Shown here in pieces: positions 1 to 8,537 of a stretch of DNA of 64,000 nt (the stretch's first letter is position 1; every line of letters starts with the position of its first letter). The stretch lies in assembly GCA_963765875.1 (NCBI GenBank), contig CAVXYK010000021.1:1-64000 (forward strand), in the 5' to 3' direction. A program made the position numbers and the translations under genes. The stretch is from JAWKOK01 sp963765875. Its GTDB lineage: Bacteria; Chloroflexota; Anaerolineae; Caldilineales; Caldilineaceae. Below the pieces are notes generated by a model, which saw only the letters and a list, made by a program, of their open reading frames with translations, made no database searches and was not told the DNA's origin.

Positions 1-585
1 TGCAACTGGAGATGCTGCGAAGGTCGATGTCTTGGATCCAATGGTTGCAGCTGTTGGTTCCGAGATCGATGGGGCTGAAGTTGAATCGACCGATGCTGAT
101 CTCGGTCGATGCTGACGAGTTTGATGGAATTGTAGAGAGCGGTAGCCAGCGTGTAGGCGATGCTCACATCGATGACGACGGGCCGAACACTCGCCCAGCG
201 CGTACGCCGTCACTGAGGATCGTTTCGCTAATCTCAGATCGATGGGCGAGGTGGTGAGCGCCAGTCTATTCAGACCAGTGACGGTCTCTGGGATTCGGAT
301 GGTGATGAAGCTGAGAGTGACGATTCGGTTGTCGTAGTTGAACCGATGGCGCCTGCCGGGCTGGCGAGCTATGACTATATCTTTGTTGGCGAGGGTGATC
401 TATGTATGCGTGATGTGCAGATATTGCTCTCGGTGGTTGCAGAAGGCAGCCCGACCTTCGGCAACAGCCTTGATCAAGCTAGCCTGGCATCCCGAGTGCT
501 ATTGGTTGGCGATGTAGATGAGGCCACCATGGCCACACTCGTTCAGCGTTCAGTTCAGATCGAACGATTGGGTGGCCAAGAATAA
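1..585 (+). pseudogene. 3' fragment of an acidic protein gene, frame changes twice
   Basis: Three overlapping open stretches in three frames (about 2-112, 87-257 and 232-585) share one composition, rich in Asp, Glu, Ser and Val, and are best read as the end of a single gene with two frameshifts; its 5' end lies left of the window. The last ~80 residues are more globular (contain SYDYIFVGEGD and VLLVGDVDEATMATL) and end in LGGQE before a stop at 583-585. I do not recognise the family. Whether this is decay or sequence error cannot be told from one sequence. The 180 bases that follow, up to the convergent regulator gene, hold nothing I recognise. Confidence 0.4.
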
Positions 586-764
586 CTTGGGCGTCAGGGG
601 CAATCAGTTCAAATCGAGCGCGCCCATGCGCAAACTGAACGATGGGGTTCGCCGAATTAATGATCTCGCGCTGTCTTCAGTTCAGTTCAGTCGCCGGATT
701 CCATCCGCTGCGAGCAATTCTGACGCGATTGCACTGGACTCGCCCTTCGACTGCCGAGAGTGAA

Positions 765-1784
765 CTATCGCCCGGAGACAGGGCCGGTCGTTGATCGCAC
801 GATCAACTCCGGCAGCAGCGTGACCGATTCGATATCTGTCTGTGCCGTGCCCGAAAACTGGGCGATGATCTGGGCCGATGCAGTCTCCGCAAAGCGAACC
901 ACAGGCTGATGTACCGTTGTCAACCCCAAATAGGCTGACACATCATTGTCGTCAAAGCCCATGATGGAAATATCTTCAGGTATACGCAGGTTCATGTCGC
1001 GTACACTCTTCAGCGCGCCGATGGCCATCTCATCTGAAAGCGCGAAGACAGCGGTCGGCGGTTGATGCAGCGAGAAGAGATGCTTCATCGCTTCGGCCCC
1101 GCCCTGATAGATATAGTTTCCTGGGCGTTCTAATTCGGGTCTGAAATCGATCTCGGCTTGTTGTAGCGCACGCATAATTCCATCGCGGCGCGCGTTGGGG
1201 ATGCGCGAACTGTAGCGGAGCAGCCTCCATGCCGGTGATAATGGCAATGTGACGGTGGCCCAGGTTGATCAGATATCGAGCGCCCATCTCAGCCGCGGCT
1301 CGGTTGTCAATGGAAACTGACGGCAGATCCGGGTGTGTCGTTTCGATGGTTGCAACGGCAATGCCGCGCTCTGCGCACGATCTCCACGGTCTGGTCCGTT
1401 AGCGAAAGGCTGCATAGTATCAAGCCGTCGACCAACTTGCGTGCGGTCAAATGTTGCAACAGACTCTCCTGGCCTGCAACACTCTCCACACTGTAGCGAA
1501 CCACATCACAGTCCTGACGCATCAACTCCAGTTCAGCAATACTCAGCAGTTTGGAATAGAACCATTGGTCGGCAAGGGGCACGATGATCGCCGATCACAC
1601 GGCGGCCGCGTGCCATGCGCGATACGTGTGGCGTGATTTGATAGTGGAGTTTCTCCGCCACGCCAATTACTTGATCTCGGGTGGCCGGCGACACGTTTGG
1701 GAGTCCACGAAGAGCGCGGCTTACGGTAGCCGTGGACACGCCCGCTTGTTTTGCTACATCTTGAATTGTCGCTGGCACAATCAC
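765..1784 (-). pseudogene. LacI-family transcriptional regulator, frameshifted
   Basis: Pieces in successive frames rebuild one ~330-residue LacI/GalR regulator: an N-terminal helix-turn-helix (IQDVAKQAGVSTATVSRAL, residues ~6-24), then the periplasmic-binding-like effector domain (IIVPLADQWFYSKLL; GHRHIAIITG; FALSDEMAIGALK; GFDDNDVSAYL; TTVHQP). Frame changes lie near 1592, 1340 and 1230. At the first, dropping one G restores RVIGIIVPLADQ, so it looks like a one-base insertion. The gene diverges from the sugar ABC importer at 2151-5738, so it is presumably the local repressor sensing the imported sugar; that is inference from position. The domains are otherwise well conserved, which argues for sequence error or very recent loss. 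Confidence 0.85.
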
Positions 1785-1948
1785 CCCGCAGACGGAAAAA
1801 GGATATTTGACAGTGGTAGAGGAGTCTGGTAAAGTTTATGTACAATATTACATTATAATTAAAAAAAATGAAAGTGTGCGACATGTTCTTCGCTGTTGTC
1901 CTTTTGATATTTATCTCATCTTGCAGGGTCAGCGTAAGAAAGATTTGC

Positions 1949-1978
1949 TTGACCCAGATTCAGTTGTCGGCGTATAAT
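1949..1978 (+). promoter_or_regulatory. Promoter of the sugar ABC importer operon
   Basis: TTGACC (1949-1954), 18-bp spacer, TATAAT (1973-1978): a near-consensus sigma-70 type promoter about 170 bases before the binding-protein gene. It sits in the 366-base gap between the divergent LacI-type regulator and the importer, where an operator would be expected; I could not identify a convincing operator palindrome. The regulator-proximal half of the gap (1830-1880) is very AT-rich and may hold the regulator's own promoter. Confidence 0.7.
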
Positions 1979-2150
1979 CTTTAGAGTGGTGTTTCGCATT
2001 CCTCATTTCTCATTAATGGTTTTGTTCTGACCAACTTATTTCGGTGTTCAGATCCCATTCTCGGGATTGATATAACTCCGATAGGCGACCTCTCGCCTGT
2101 CCACGATTGTCGTTTATAGTTCACCACATTCAGTTGAAGGAGAAGAACAG

Positions 2151-3623
2151 ATGAATCGAAAATGGTATGTGCTGTTTAGCATCATGTTGGTGGCAATGCT
2201 TGCATTGGCCGCCTGCGGCGGTGGTGCTTCTGATTCGGCCTCCGAGCCGGAGCCTGCCGCTGAAGTTGAAGCGGTAGCAACCGAAGCGCCGGAGCAGGAG
2301 GCTGCTGCCGACGAGGCCGTGGCGACTGAAGAAGCTGCCGGCGAAGAAGAAGCCCCGGCTGAGGAAGCCGCTGCCGCAGATGAGGCCTCGGCTGACGCTA
2401 GCGGCGGGCCTGTGACCATCACCATGATTGGGGCCGGTCCCGGCGCCGAGGGTGAGTTCACCAAGGCGCAGGTCGATCTCTTCATGGAAGAGAATCCGGA
2501 TATCACGGTCAACTACATCCAGGGTCCGGTTTCCGCCACTGATCGTTATGGTCTCTATCTGCAGACCTTCCAGGCCCAATCGTCCGACATCGACGTCATG
2601 CAGATCGACGTGATCTGGCCGGGCGACCTGGCTGAGCATCTGGTCGATCTGAACCAGTACGGCGCTGCTGATGTCACGCCCGAACACTTTGAGGCCATCG
2701 TTGTCAACAACACAGTCGACGGCGCTCTGGTCGGCATGCCCTGGTTCACCGATGGCGGTCTGCTCTACTATCGCACCGATCTGTTGGAGAAGTATGGCTA
2801 TGACGGCCCGCCGGCCACCTGGGACGAGTTGGAAGAGATGGCGCAGACCATCATGGACGGCGAACGTGCCGACGGCAATCAGGACTTCTGGGGCTTCGTC
2901 TGGCAGGGCAACGCCTACGAAGGTCTGACCTGTGACGCTCTGGAATGGATCTACTCGAGCACTGGCGGAACCATCGTCAGCCCCGAAAAGGTCATCACCA
3001 TCGACAATCCGGCAGCTGCAGAAGCACTGGACCGTGCGGCCGGCTGGGTCGGCACGATCAGCCCTCCGGGCACGACGGGTATGATGGAAGAGGATTCTCG
3101 AGCGGTCTTCCAGGGCGGCAACGCTGCCTTCATGCGCAATTGGCCCTATGCCTATAGCCTGGGCCAGGGAGAAGACAGCGCAGTCGCCGGTGTGATTGAC
3201 GTAACGTCTCTGCCTGGTATTGAAGCCGGCCTGAGCGCTGCAACCCTGGGCGGTTGGCAACTGGCTGTCTCCAAGTACAGTGAGAATCCTGAAGCAGCCG
3301 CCAAGCTAGCACTGTGGCTGGCTTCTGAAGAATCGCAGAAAGAGCGTGCCTTGAATATCTCGCTGCTGCCGACGATCCCTGCACTGTATTCGGATCCGCA
3401 GATTGCCGAGGTCGTTCCCTTCATGCCCAATCTGCTGCCTGTCTTCACCAACGCTGTAGCCCGCCCGTCGACGGCGACCGCACCCAGTTACAACGAGGTC
3501 TCCACCATCTTCTTCTCCAATGTCTCTGACGTGCTCAACGGCAGGCAGAGTGGCGAAGATGCAGTGATCACCATCTCGTTGGATCTGGAGGACCTGCTCG
3601 GCTTTGAAGTTGGAGCGCCTTAG
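2151..3623 (+). CDS. Carbohydrate ABC transporter substrate-binding lipoprotein
   Basis: 490 residues, family 1 extracellular solute-binding protein (MalE/ThuE type). A lipoprotein signal peptide ends in the lipobox LAACGGG (Cys ~22), followed by a long Ala/Glu-rich tether (~residues 25-80) and then the binding fold (VTITMIGAGPGAEGEF, IDVMQIDVIWPGDLAEHL, GMPWFTDGGLLYYRTDLLEKYG, FQGGNAAFMRNWPYAYSL). It would capture an oligosaccharide at the cell surface and hand it to the two permeases downstream. It is intact, unlike its neighbours. The start is preceded by GAAGGAGAAG. The ATPase is not encoded here; a shared MsmX/MalK-type ATPase elsewhere is usual for this family. Confidence 0.93.
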   Translation: MNRKWYVLFSIMLVAMLALAACGGGASDSASEPEPAAEVEAVATEAPEQEAAADEAVATEEAAGEEEAPAEEAAAADEASADASGGPVTITMIGAGPGAEGEFTKAQVDLFMEENPDITVNYIQGPVSATDRYGLYLQTFQAQSSDIDVMQIDVIWPGDLAEHLVDLNQYGAADVTPEHFEAIVVNNTVDGALVGMPWFTDGGLLYYRTDLLEKYGYDGPPATWDELEEMAQTIMDGERADGNQDFWGFVWQGNAYEGLTCDALEWIYSSTGGTIVSPEKVITIDNPAAAEALDRAAGWVGTISPPGTTGMMEEDSRAVFQGGNAAFMRNWPYAYSLGQGEDSAVAGVIDVTSLPGIEAGLSAATLGGWQLAVSKYSENPEAAAKLALWLASEESQKERALNISLLPTIPALYSDPQIAEVVPFMPNLLPVFTNAVARPSTATAPSYNEVSTIFFSNVSDVLNGRQSGEDAVITISLDLEDLLGFEVGAP

Positions 3624-3682
3624 TCTACTAGGTTGATTCGACAAAATTAGGATCATTTCTTGTGCTTGATTGATCCAACTGT

Positions 3683-3725
3683 GTGAAAATAGGAGGGCGT
3701 AGTTACTACGCCCTCCTATTTTCAC
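3683..3725. terminator. Perfect 21-bp inverted repeat after the binding-protein gene
   Basis: Arms at 3683-3703 and 3705-3725 are perfectly complementary (GTGAAAATAGGAGG... mirrored around one base). The hairpin lies in the 175-base gap between the binding-protein gene and the first permease. In sugar importers such hairpins commonly act as partial terminators or 3' mRNA stabilisers that let the binding protein be made in excess of the permeases; that role is inferred. There is no U-run beyond the one inside the arm. Confidence 0.6.
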
Positions 3726-3783
3726 AAACTCCTTTCCTTCTACAATTTATCCAGTCTCTACGGCCGGTTCTTCGCACAAACCG

Positions 3784-3801
3784 AAGGAGATATACACCAT
3801 G
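3784..3801 (+). promoter_or_regulatory. Strong Shine-Dalgarno of the first permease
   Basis: AAGGAG at 3784-3789, nine bases before the ATG at 3799. It fixes the permease start and implies independent strong initiation after the intergenic hairpin. The stretch resembles the phage T7 gene 10 site used in expression vectors, but its surroundings are ordinary chromosomal sequence. Confidence 0.8.
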
Positions 3802-4881
3802 GCCAAAGGCAGCGAGGGGGCGAGTGAACTTGCGAAACAGGAACAGCGACTGGCCTACATTCTGCTGTTGCCGACGTTCCTGATTCTGCTCGTCATTGCC
3901 ATCTATCCGTTGAGTTCCGTCTTTGTAAACAGCTTTACCAACAATGTTTTTGCCAGTTCACAGCCTGTTGAGTTTGTTGGCGCTGGAAAACTACGTCAAT
4001 CTGCTCAGCATGACGGTGAAGCAGTTGCCTGTGAAGATTGATGAGAACACGGGCGAGCCGGTTATCGACCCGGATACCGGTAAGCAGGAGTTTGAAAGCG
4101 CTGTCAGGGTCTTGCCGCGTGAACCCCGTCGCTTCAAACCATTGACCACGGTGACGTTCTTCGGCAACTCCTACGTGCTGGGCGCCACAGATCCCGACTT
4201 CATACGCTCGATTTGGGATACAGTGACGTTTGCAGTCATCACAGTCTTTCTTGAACTAGTACTTGGCATCATTGTCGCGCTGATTATTGATGTCAACTTC
4301 CCTGGACAGGGGTTGATGCGAGCAATCATCCTCGTGCCTTGGGCAATTCCGACGGCGGTTTCTTCGCAGATGTGGGCGTTCATGTTGCAGCCCGATCGCA
4401 CCGGCTTCTTCAACACGCTCTTCTGGCGTCTGGGCATCGGCGACGGTGAAATTCCCTTCCTAACCTCTCCTGCGCTACAACTGCCCTCCATGATCGTGAT
4501 TGACGTCTGGAAGACAACGCCCTTTATGGCATTGCTGATCCTGGCCGGCCTGCAGTTGATACCCAAGGATATCTATGAGGCCGCGGATGTGGATGGGTCC
4601 GGCTCCGATCCGCACCTTCTTCTCGATGACATTGCCGCTGCTGACGCGGCACGATTGCCGTGGCGCTGGTCTTCCGTACCCTCGACGCTCTACGCGTCTT
4701 TGACCTCTTCCAGATCGTGTTGGGTCAGGCGCGTTACTCCATGGCCAGCTTCACCTACTATCAGTTGATCCAGAATCGCGCCATGGGCTATTCGTCAGCC
4801 AGCAGTATGATAATCTTCCTGGTGCTGTCGATCTTCGCCATCATCTACATGCGAACTCTGGGGGTGACATCCGATGAATAG
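3799..4881 (+). pseudogene. Sugar ABC transporter permease (MalF type), frameshifted
   Basis: Inner-membrane permease of the carbohydrate uptake 1 family. In order: N-terminal TM segment (AYILLLPTFLILLVIAIYPL), a hydrophilic stretch carrying PVIDPDTGKQEFE, TM segments around SIWDTVTFAVITVFLELVLG, and the EAA-loop region (YEAADVDGSG ... FFSMTLPLL) that docks the ATPase. The frame changes at ~3978, ~4606 and ~4649. Each is repaired by removing one base: at the first, GGC-G-CTGGAAAAC becomes VGLENYVNLL; at the second DVDGSG-PIRTFFSM; at the third LLTR-TIAVALVF. The protein ends TLGVTSDE and overlaps the next permease start. Confidence 0.85.
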
Positions 4882-5738
4882 TCAAGCCAAACACCGACGC
4901 AACCGCATCATGCTCTGGATCTTGATTGTGATCATGGCTGTCTGGATGCTCTTTCCCGTTCTACTGGATGATCAACTCCTCTTTCAAGACGGAGAACCAG
5001 CTTGCGATGATGCCTGCCACGGCCGTTCCGCGCGATCCGATGGGTGACTTCGCACCGACGCTGAACAATTATAAGGAAGTGTTTAGCAATGATGCCTTTC
5101 TGCGGGCCATCGTCAACAGCGCTATCGTGGCCACCAGCGTGACCTTATTGGCGTTGGCCGTCGGCGCCTTTGCCGGCTTTGCCCTGGGTAAGCTTCGCTA
5201 CCGGGGCAAGAATGCCACGATGTACACGATCCTGGCCATGACCATGTTTCCGCAGATCGCGGTTCTCACCGGGTTGTACGCCATCATCAATAATCTGGGC
5301 CTGGACGCGATTCCCAGTCTGATCTTTACCTATCTGCTCTTCTCGTTGCCGTTCACGGCCTGGGTGTTGACCTCCTTTTTCCGTGAATTGCCCGTGGAGA
5401 TCATGCAGTCAGCCCAGGTGGATGGCGCATCGCCTTTCCAGACCTTCTATATGATCCTGTTGCCGCTGACGGCCCCGGCTCTGGCGACCACGGGTCTGCT
5501 GGCCTTCATCGGGGCCTGGAACGAGTATCTCTTTGCGTTGACCTTCACGTCGGTGCAACCTTCTGCACGCACGCTGCCTGTGATCATCGCCAACTTTCCA
5601 GCCCAGTTCGCGATGCAGACGCCCTTCGGCCAGATCATGGCCGCCGGTGTCGTCTCCAGTATTCCGTTGATTATTATGGTCTTCATCTTCCAACGTCGCA
5701 TCGTCGCCGGTCTAACGGCAGGTGCGGTCAAGGGATGA
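4874..5738 (+). pseudogene. Sugar ABC transporter permease (MalG type), one frameshift
   Basis: Second permease of the importer. The ATG at 4874 overlaps the end of the first permease by eight bases, which indicates translational coupling. After an N-terminal TM (MLWILIVIMAVWMLFP) the frame breaks at ~4957, where TTTCCCGTTC looks like TTTCCGTTC with one extra C; repair gives FPFYWMINSSFK. The rest is intact: six TM segments, the EAA loop (VEIMQSAQVDGASPFQTFYMI) and the C-terminal QRRIVAGLTAGAVKG typical of MalG proteins. If the extra base is a sequencing error the protein is functional. Confidence 0.87.
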
Positions 5739-5758
5739 GCAATGACAATGGTGAATGG

Positions 5759-6593
5759 TCAATAGGGAATTGTTAAGGATCGGACTCGTGCGAGTGCTCT
5801 TCCCAATTCCCAAATCCCTTTCCCCAGTCCCCATTCCCCAACCACCAACCCCACAAACACCGGTAACTTCATCATACGTCGCCAGCGCCACGGCTCGCGC
5901 AGCAGGCGATGCAGCCATTCGATGCCCAGGCGCTGCATCCATGTCGGCGCGCGCTGTGTGACGCCGGCCACGAAGTCGAATGCGCCGCCGACGCCGATGG
6001 CGACTGCGGCGGGGAGTTCATGGATATGTTCGCGGATCCAGATGTCTTGGTTGGGGTGCCCGTAGGCGACAAAGAGGATGTCGGGCGAAGTCGCTGAAAG
6101 ATATTCGTGGATGGCCGGCCAATCATCGGGAGCAGGGCTGCCGCTATGGATGCCGCTGACGATGAGCGCGGATAACGTTTTCGCAACTGGTTGGCGGTCT
6201 GGGCCGCCACACCGGGCGCGGCACCGAGGAAGAAGACTCGCCAGCCGTTCAGGGCTGCCTCCTGGCAGATACGTTCGATGCCGTCTGATCCGGTCACTCG
6301 TTCATGCAACACCGCACCGTTCAGGTTGGCCGCCCATAGTACGCCGATTCCATCTGGAACGCGAAGGTCAACCTGTGCCAAGATGTCGGCGAAGGCGGGA
6401 TCGCGATGTGCATCGACGATGAATTCCGGGTTGACTGTGGAAATCTGGCGGCAGACGTTGGGTTGGCGAGCGATGAGCGTCGATCCAAACCCGGATCTGT
6501 TAGCGTATCAGCAAAGTCGACACAATCAATGTTGACGCCCGCGACATTGACCGATGGCCAGGTTTTTCCGACCCGCTGACCCTGATCATCCAT
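5759..6593 (-). pseudogene. WecG/TagA/CpsF-family glycosyltransferase, frameshifted
   Basis: N-acetylmannosaminyltransferase-type enzyme (GT26) of cell-surface polysaccharide synthesis. Pieces in order: VNVAGVNIDCVDFADTL, then NVCRQISTVNPEF, DLRVPDGIGVLWA, GWRVFFLGAAPGVA, and ALIVSGIHSG, DILFVAYGHPNQDIW, AAVAIGVGGAFDFVAG, QRLGIEWLHRLLREPWRW. Frame changes lie near 6500 and 6170. The start at 6593 overlaps the stop of the upstream glycosyltransferase (ATGGATGA), so the two form an operon. The C-terminal tail reads through a G-rich heptamer repeat and may be an extension acquired with that repeat. Confidence 0.82.
5798..5853. repeat. Degenerate heptamer repeat, G-rich on the minus strand
   Basis: Read on the minus strand this is a run of seven-base units of the form TGGGGAN or TGGGAAN (TGGGGAA, TGGGGAC, TGGGGAA, AGGGATT, TGGGAAT, TGGGAAG). 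The pattern resembles the short tandemly repeated heptamers known from filamentous cyanobacteria and seen between genes in other genomes. It overlaps the last codons of the WecG-type gene and has more than four closely spaced G-tracts, so a G-quadruplex is possible. Confidence 0.7.
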
Positions 6594-7748
6594 CAGCCTG
6601 CCCATCTTGCCTCTGTGCGGCTTGCTCCAGCACGGCCAACGTTTCGGCCGCGGCCTTCTCCCAAGAGAAACGCTTGACATTCTCGTAGCCGGCAGCAATG
6701 AGCTGTTGCCGCAGTGCCTCGTCCTGGCTGAGTTGTAGCATGGCGTCGGCGATGGCATCAATGTCAGTCGGATCGACCAGAAGAGCAGCCTCGCCGGCGA
6801 TTTCGGGAAGTGAAGAGTTGTTGGCTGTCACGAGTGGTACTCCCATCGCTTGGGCTTCAAAACCGGCAGTCCGAAGCCTTCATACAGAGACGGAAAGCAG
6901 AAGAATCGTGCGTTCTTTGAGTAGGGCCGGTAAGTCGTCTATCAGGTACATATCCGGGCAGATGGATGCGATCTGCTAGATTCAGTTCATTCGCCTGCTG
7001 AAAGAGAGATTCACTGTACCAGCCTGGTTTGCCTGCCAACACAAGATCCCACTCGATCGAGTGGGACGCTACCAAATTCGCGTAGGCCCGCATGACTCTG
7101 GCCAGGTTCTTGCGCGGTTGAATCGTGCCGACATAGAGTGCGTATGGTCGGTCGCTAAGGGATTGAACTGCGGTTTCCCGATGCCAGACCCTGCGATGTA
7201 GAGGCTGGGAGATCGACGCCCTCATGGACGACGCTGATCTTGGCCCGACTGGTTCCATAGGCTTGTTGAAGATCATCGGCAGTAGCCTGACTCACGCAGA
7301 TCACCCGTTTTGCTACTTTGGCACTCCAGCGCGTACTCAGGTCCAGATAGACTCGCTGTTTTCGTGTGTGCATTTCCGGCCATGTACGATAGCCCAGGTC
7401 GTGAACAGTGACCACACTGGGCGGTAGTCGCGAGGGAGGCGCCACAAACGGGATCACATGTGATGGTACAAAGAGAATGTCCGGTTGGTCGGTCATTACT
7501 TCATTTGAGAGCGCACGGTGGGTCCACATTCGACTGGATGGCAGATGTCGTATATCTACGTCTGTCCTATCGTCAAGAGCCAGGTCGCCGATAAACGTCT
7601 CTGTCGCTGAGTCATCGACATAGAGCCGCCATTGATGTGTGGACGCGATTGGCAGACGCAATAGATGGCGTATGATTTCTAGAGAATAGCGCTCCGTTCC
7701 TGTTCGTTCCCGACGGGCGGCTCGGGAAGCGTCAATACCGATCAACAT
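6586..7748 (-). pseudogene. GT4-type glycosyltransferase (group 1), frameshifted
   Basis: GT-B fold glycosyltransferase. N-terminal acceptor domain: MLIGIDASRAARRERTGTER, PDILFVPSHVIPF, VVTVHDLGYRTWPE, ARRVICVSQATADDL-like segment. C-terminal donor domain: YALYVGTIQPRKNLARVM, WDLVLAGKPGW, FFCFPSLYEGFGLPVLE (with the EX7E-type glutamates), then GVPLVTANNSSLPEIAGEAALLVDP. At least four frame changes (near 7200, 6950, 6915, 6865); three are repaired by deleting one base, one needs an added base. Probably works with the downstream WecG-type enzyme on an exopolysaccharide repeat unit. The pathway is inferred from the pairing only. Confidence 0.85.
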
Positions 7749-8192
7749 GTCACTGGCCTCTTCCAGGTCCTACCCTACGCCAAAGATAAACCGGCTACGC
7801 AATAACGAAAGGTCAATCTATGCATTCTGGATTAGACTAAATTGCCATTTTTACAATGAAACTTGCCGTTGTATACTATCAATTGAGGAATCTATGGTCA
7901 ATTTCCTTGGAATAGCTTGCTCTTTTTCCGTGAGACCCTCAGCGCGAATCGGTACAGTTGACAATCGTGTACAATTGCTCTTACTAGTCATGTCCGGTGC
8001 ATCCAATGAGTGGACGGTTTCGATCTTGAAATCGGCTGTTGGCGCCAAGGTGAAATCTTGGCACTGGAACAATGAACACTCCATCGACGTCCTCATCGCG
8101 TTGGTCCAGCTATGGTACAGACTGACTTCGACGATTGTTGGTGGCAAACCGGCAGTGTCCCATAACTGTCGTATCACCCGGCGACAAGGATT
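7749..8192. other. 444-base gap with possible promoter for the SH3 operon
   Basis: Intergenic stretch between divergent transcription units. Open frames on both strands here do not look coding. The best signal is TTGACA at 7958-7963 with TTACTA 17 bases downstream (7981-7986), a weak -10. GTGTACAATTG (7968-7978) recurs at 60336-60346 within another promoter region. No terminator or repeat was seen. Confidence 0.4.
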
Positions 8193-8537
8193 ATGCTGCA
8201 GCAAGTGCTAATCGATGCACTATGGATACTTGGACTTGCATGCCTGCTTGCGACGCTTAGCTACGTGAGTTGGTATCGTACTGTCCGTGGCTGGAAGTGG
8301 AAATATACTTTCGGCCTTCCTAGAGTGTTGGTTCCGATCTGCCTAAGCCTGGAACTATTCTGTATTGGTTTGGCGATCAATGGCTTGACGTCCTATTGGC
8401 CTGCTCCCTGGTGGGAGAGCTTGGCATGGACGTTACTGGCACTTCTATTTGCCATTCAGACAGTTGTATACGGCGTGGCCGGTATGCGCTATGGGTGGGA
8501 CACCCCAGTGGAAGGGAGAAGTAATGACAGAGCCTAG
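8193..8537 (+). CDS. Small membrane protein, three predicted TM segments
   Basis: 114 residues with hydrophobic stretches at ~5-24, ~43-64 and ~74-96 (for example DALWILGLACLLATLSYVS and SLAWTLLALLFAIQTVVYG), separated by a short basic/aromatic loop. AAGG lies four to five bases before the ATG. It overlaps the start of the SH3-domain gene (8524), so the two are probably translated together. I recognise no family; a membrane subunit or envelope accessory protein is the most that can be said. Confidence 0.65.
   Translation: MLQQVLIDALWILGLACLLATLSYVSWYRTVRGWKWKYTFGLPRVLVPICLSLELFCIGLAINGLTSYWPAPWWESLAWTLLALLFAIQTVVYGVAGMRYGWDTPVEGRSNDRA

Noticed and set aside
2130..3260. 376-codon minus-strand open frame
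   Set aside because: It lies antisense to the binding-protein gene and arises from that gene's codon bias; no family motif or ribosome site.
3781..3801. Expression-vector contamination suggested by the T7 gene 10-like ribosome site
   Set aside because: Only the ribosome-site stretch resembles a vector; the sequence on both sides is continuous with a natural importer operon.
7747..8211. Overlapping ORFs on both strands in the gap before the SH3 operon
   Set aside because: Composition and lack of homology suggest chance; each overlaps the starts of real neighbouring genes.
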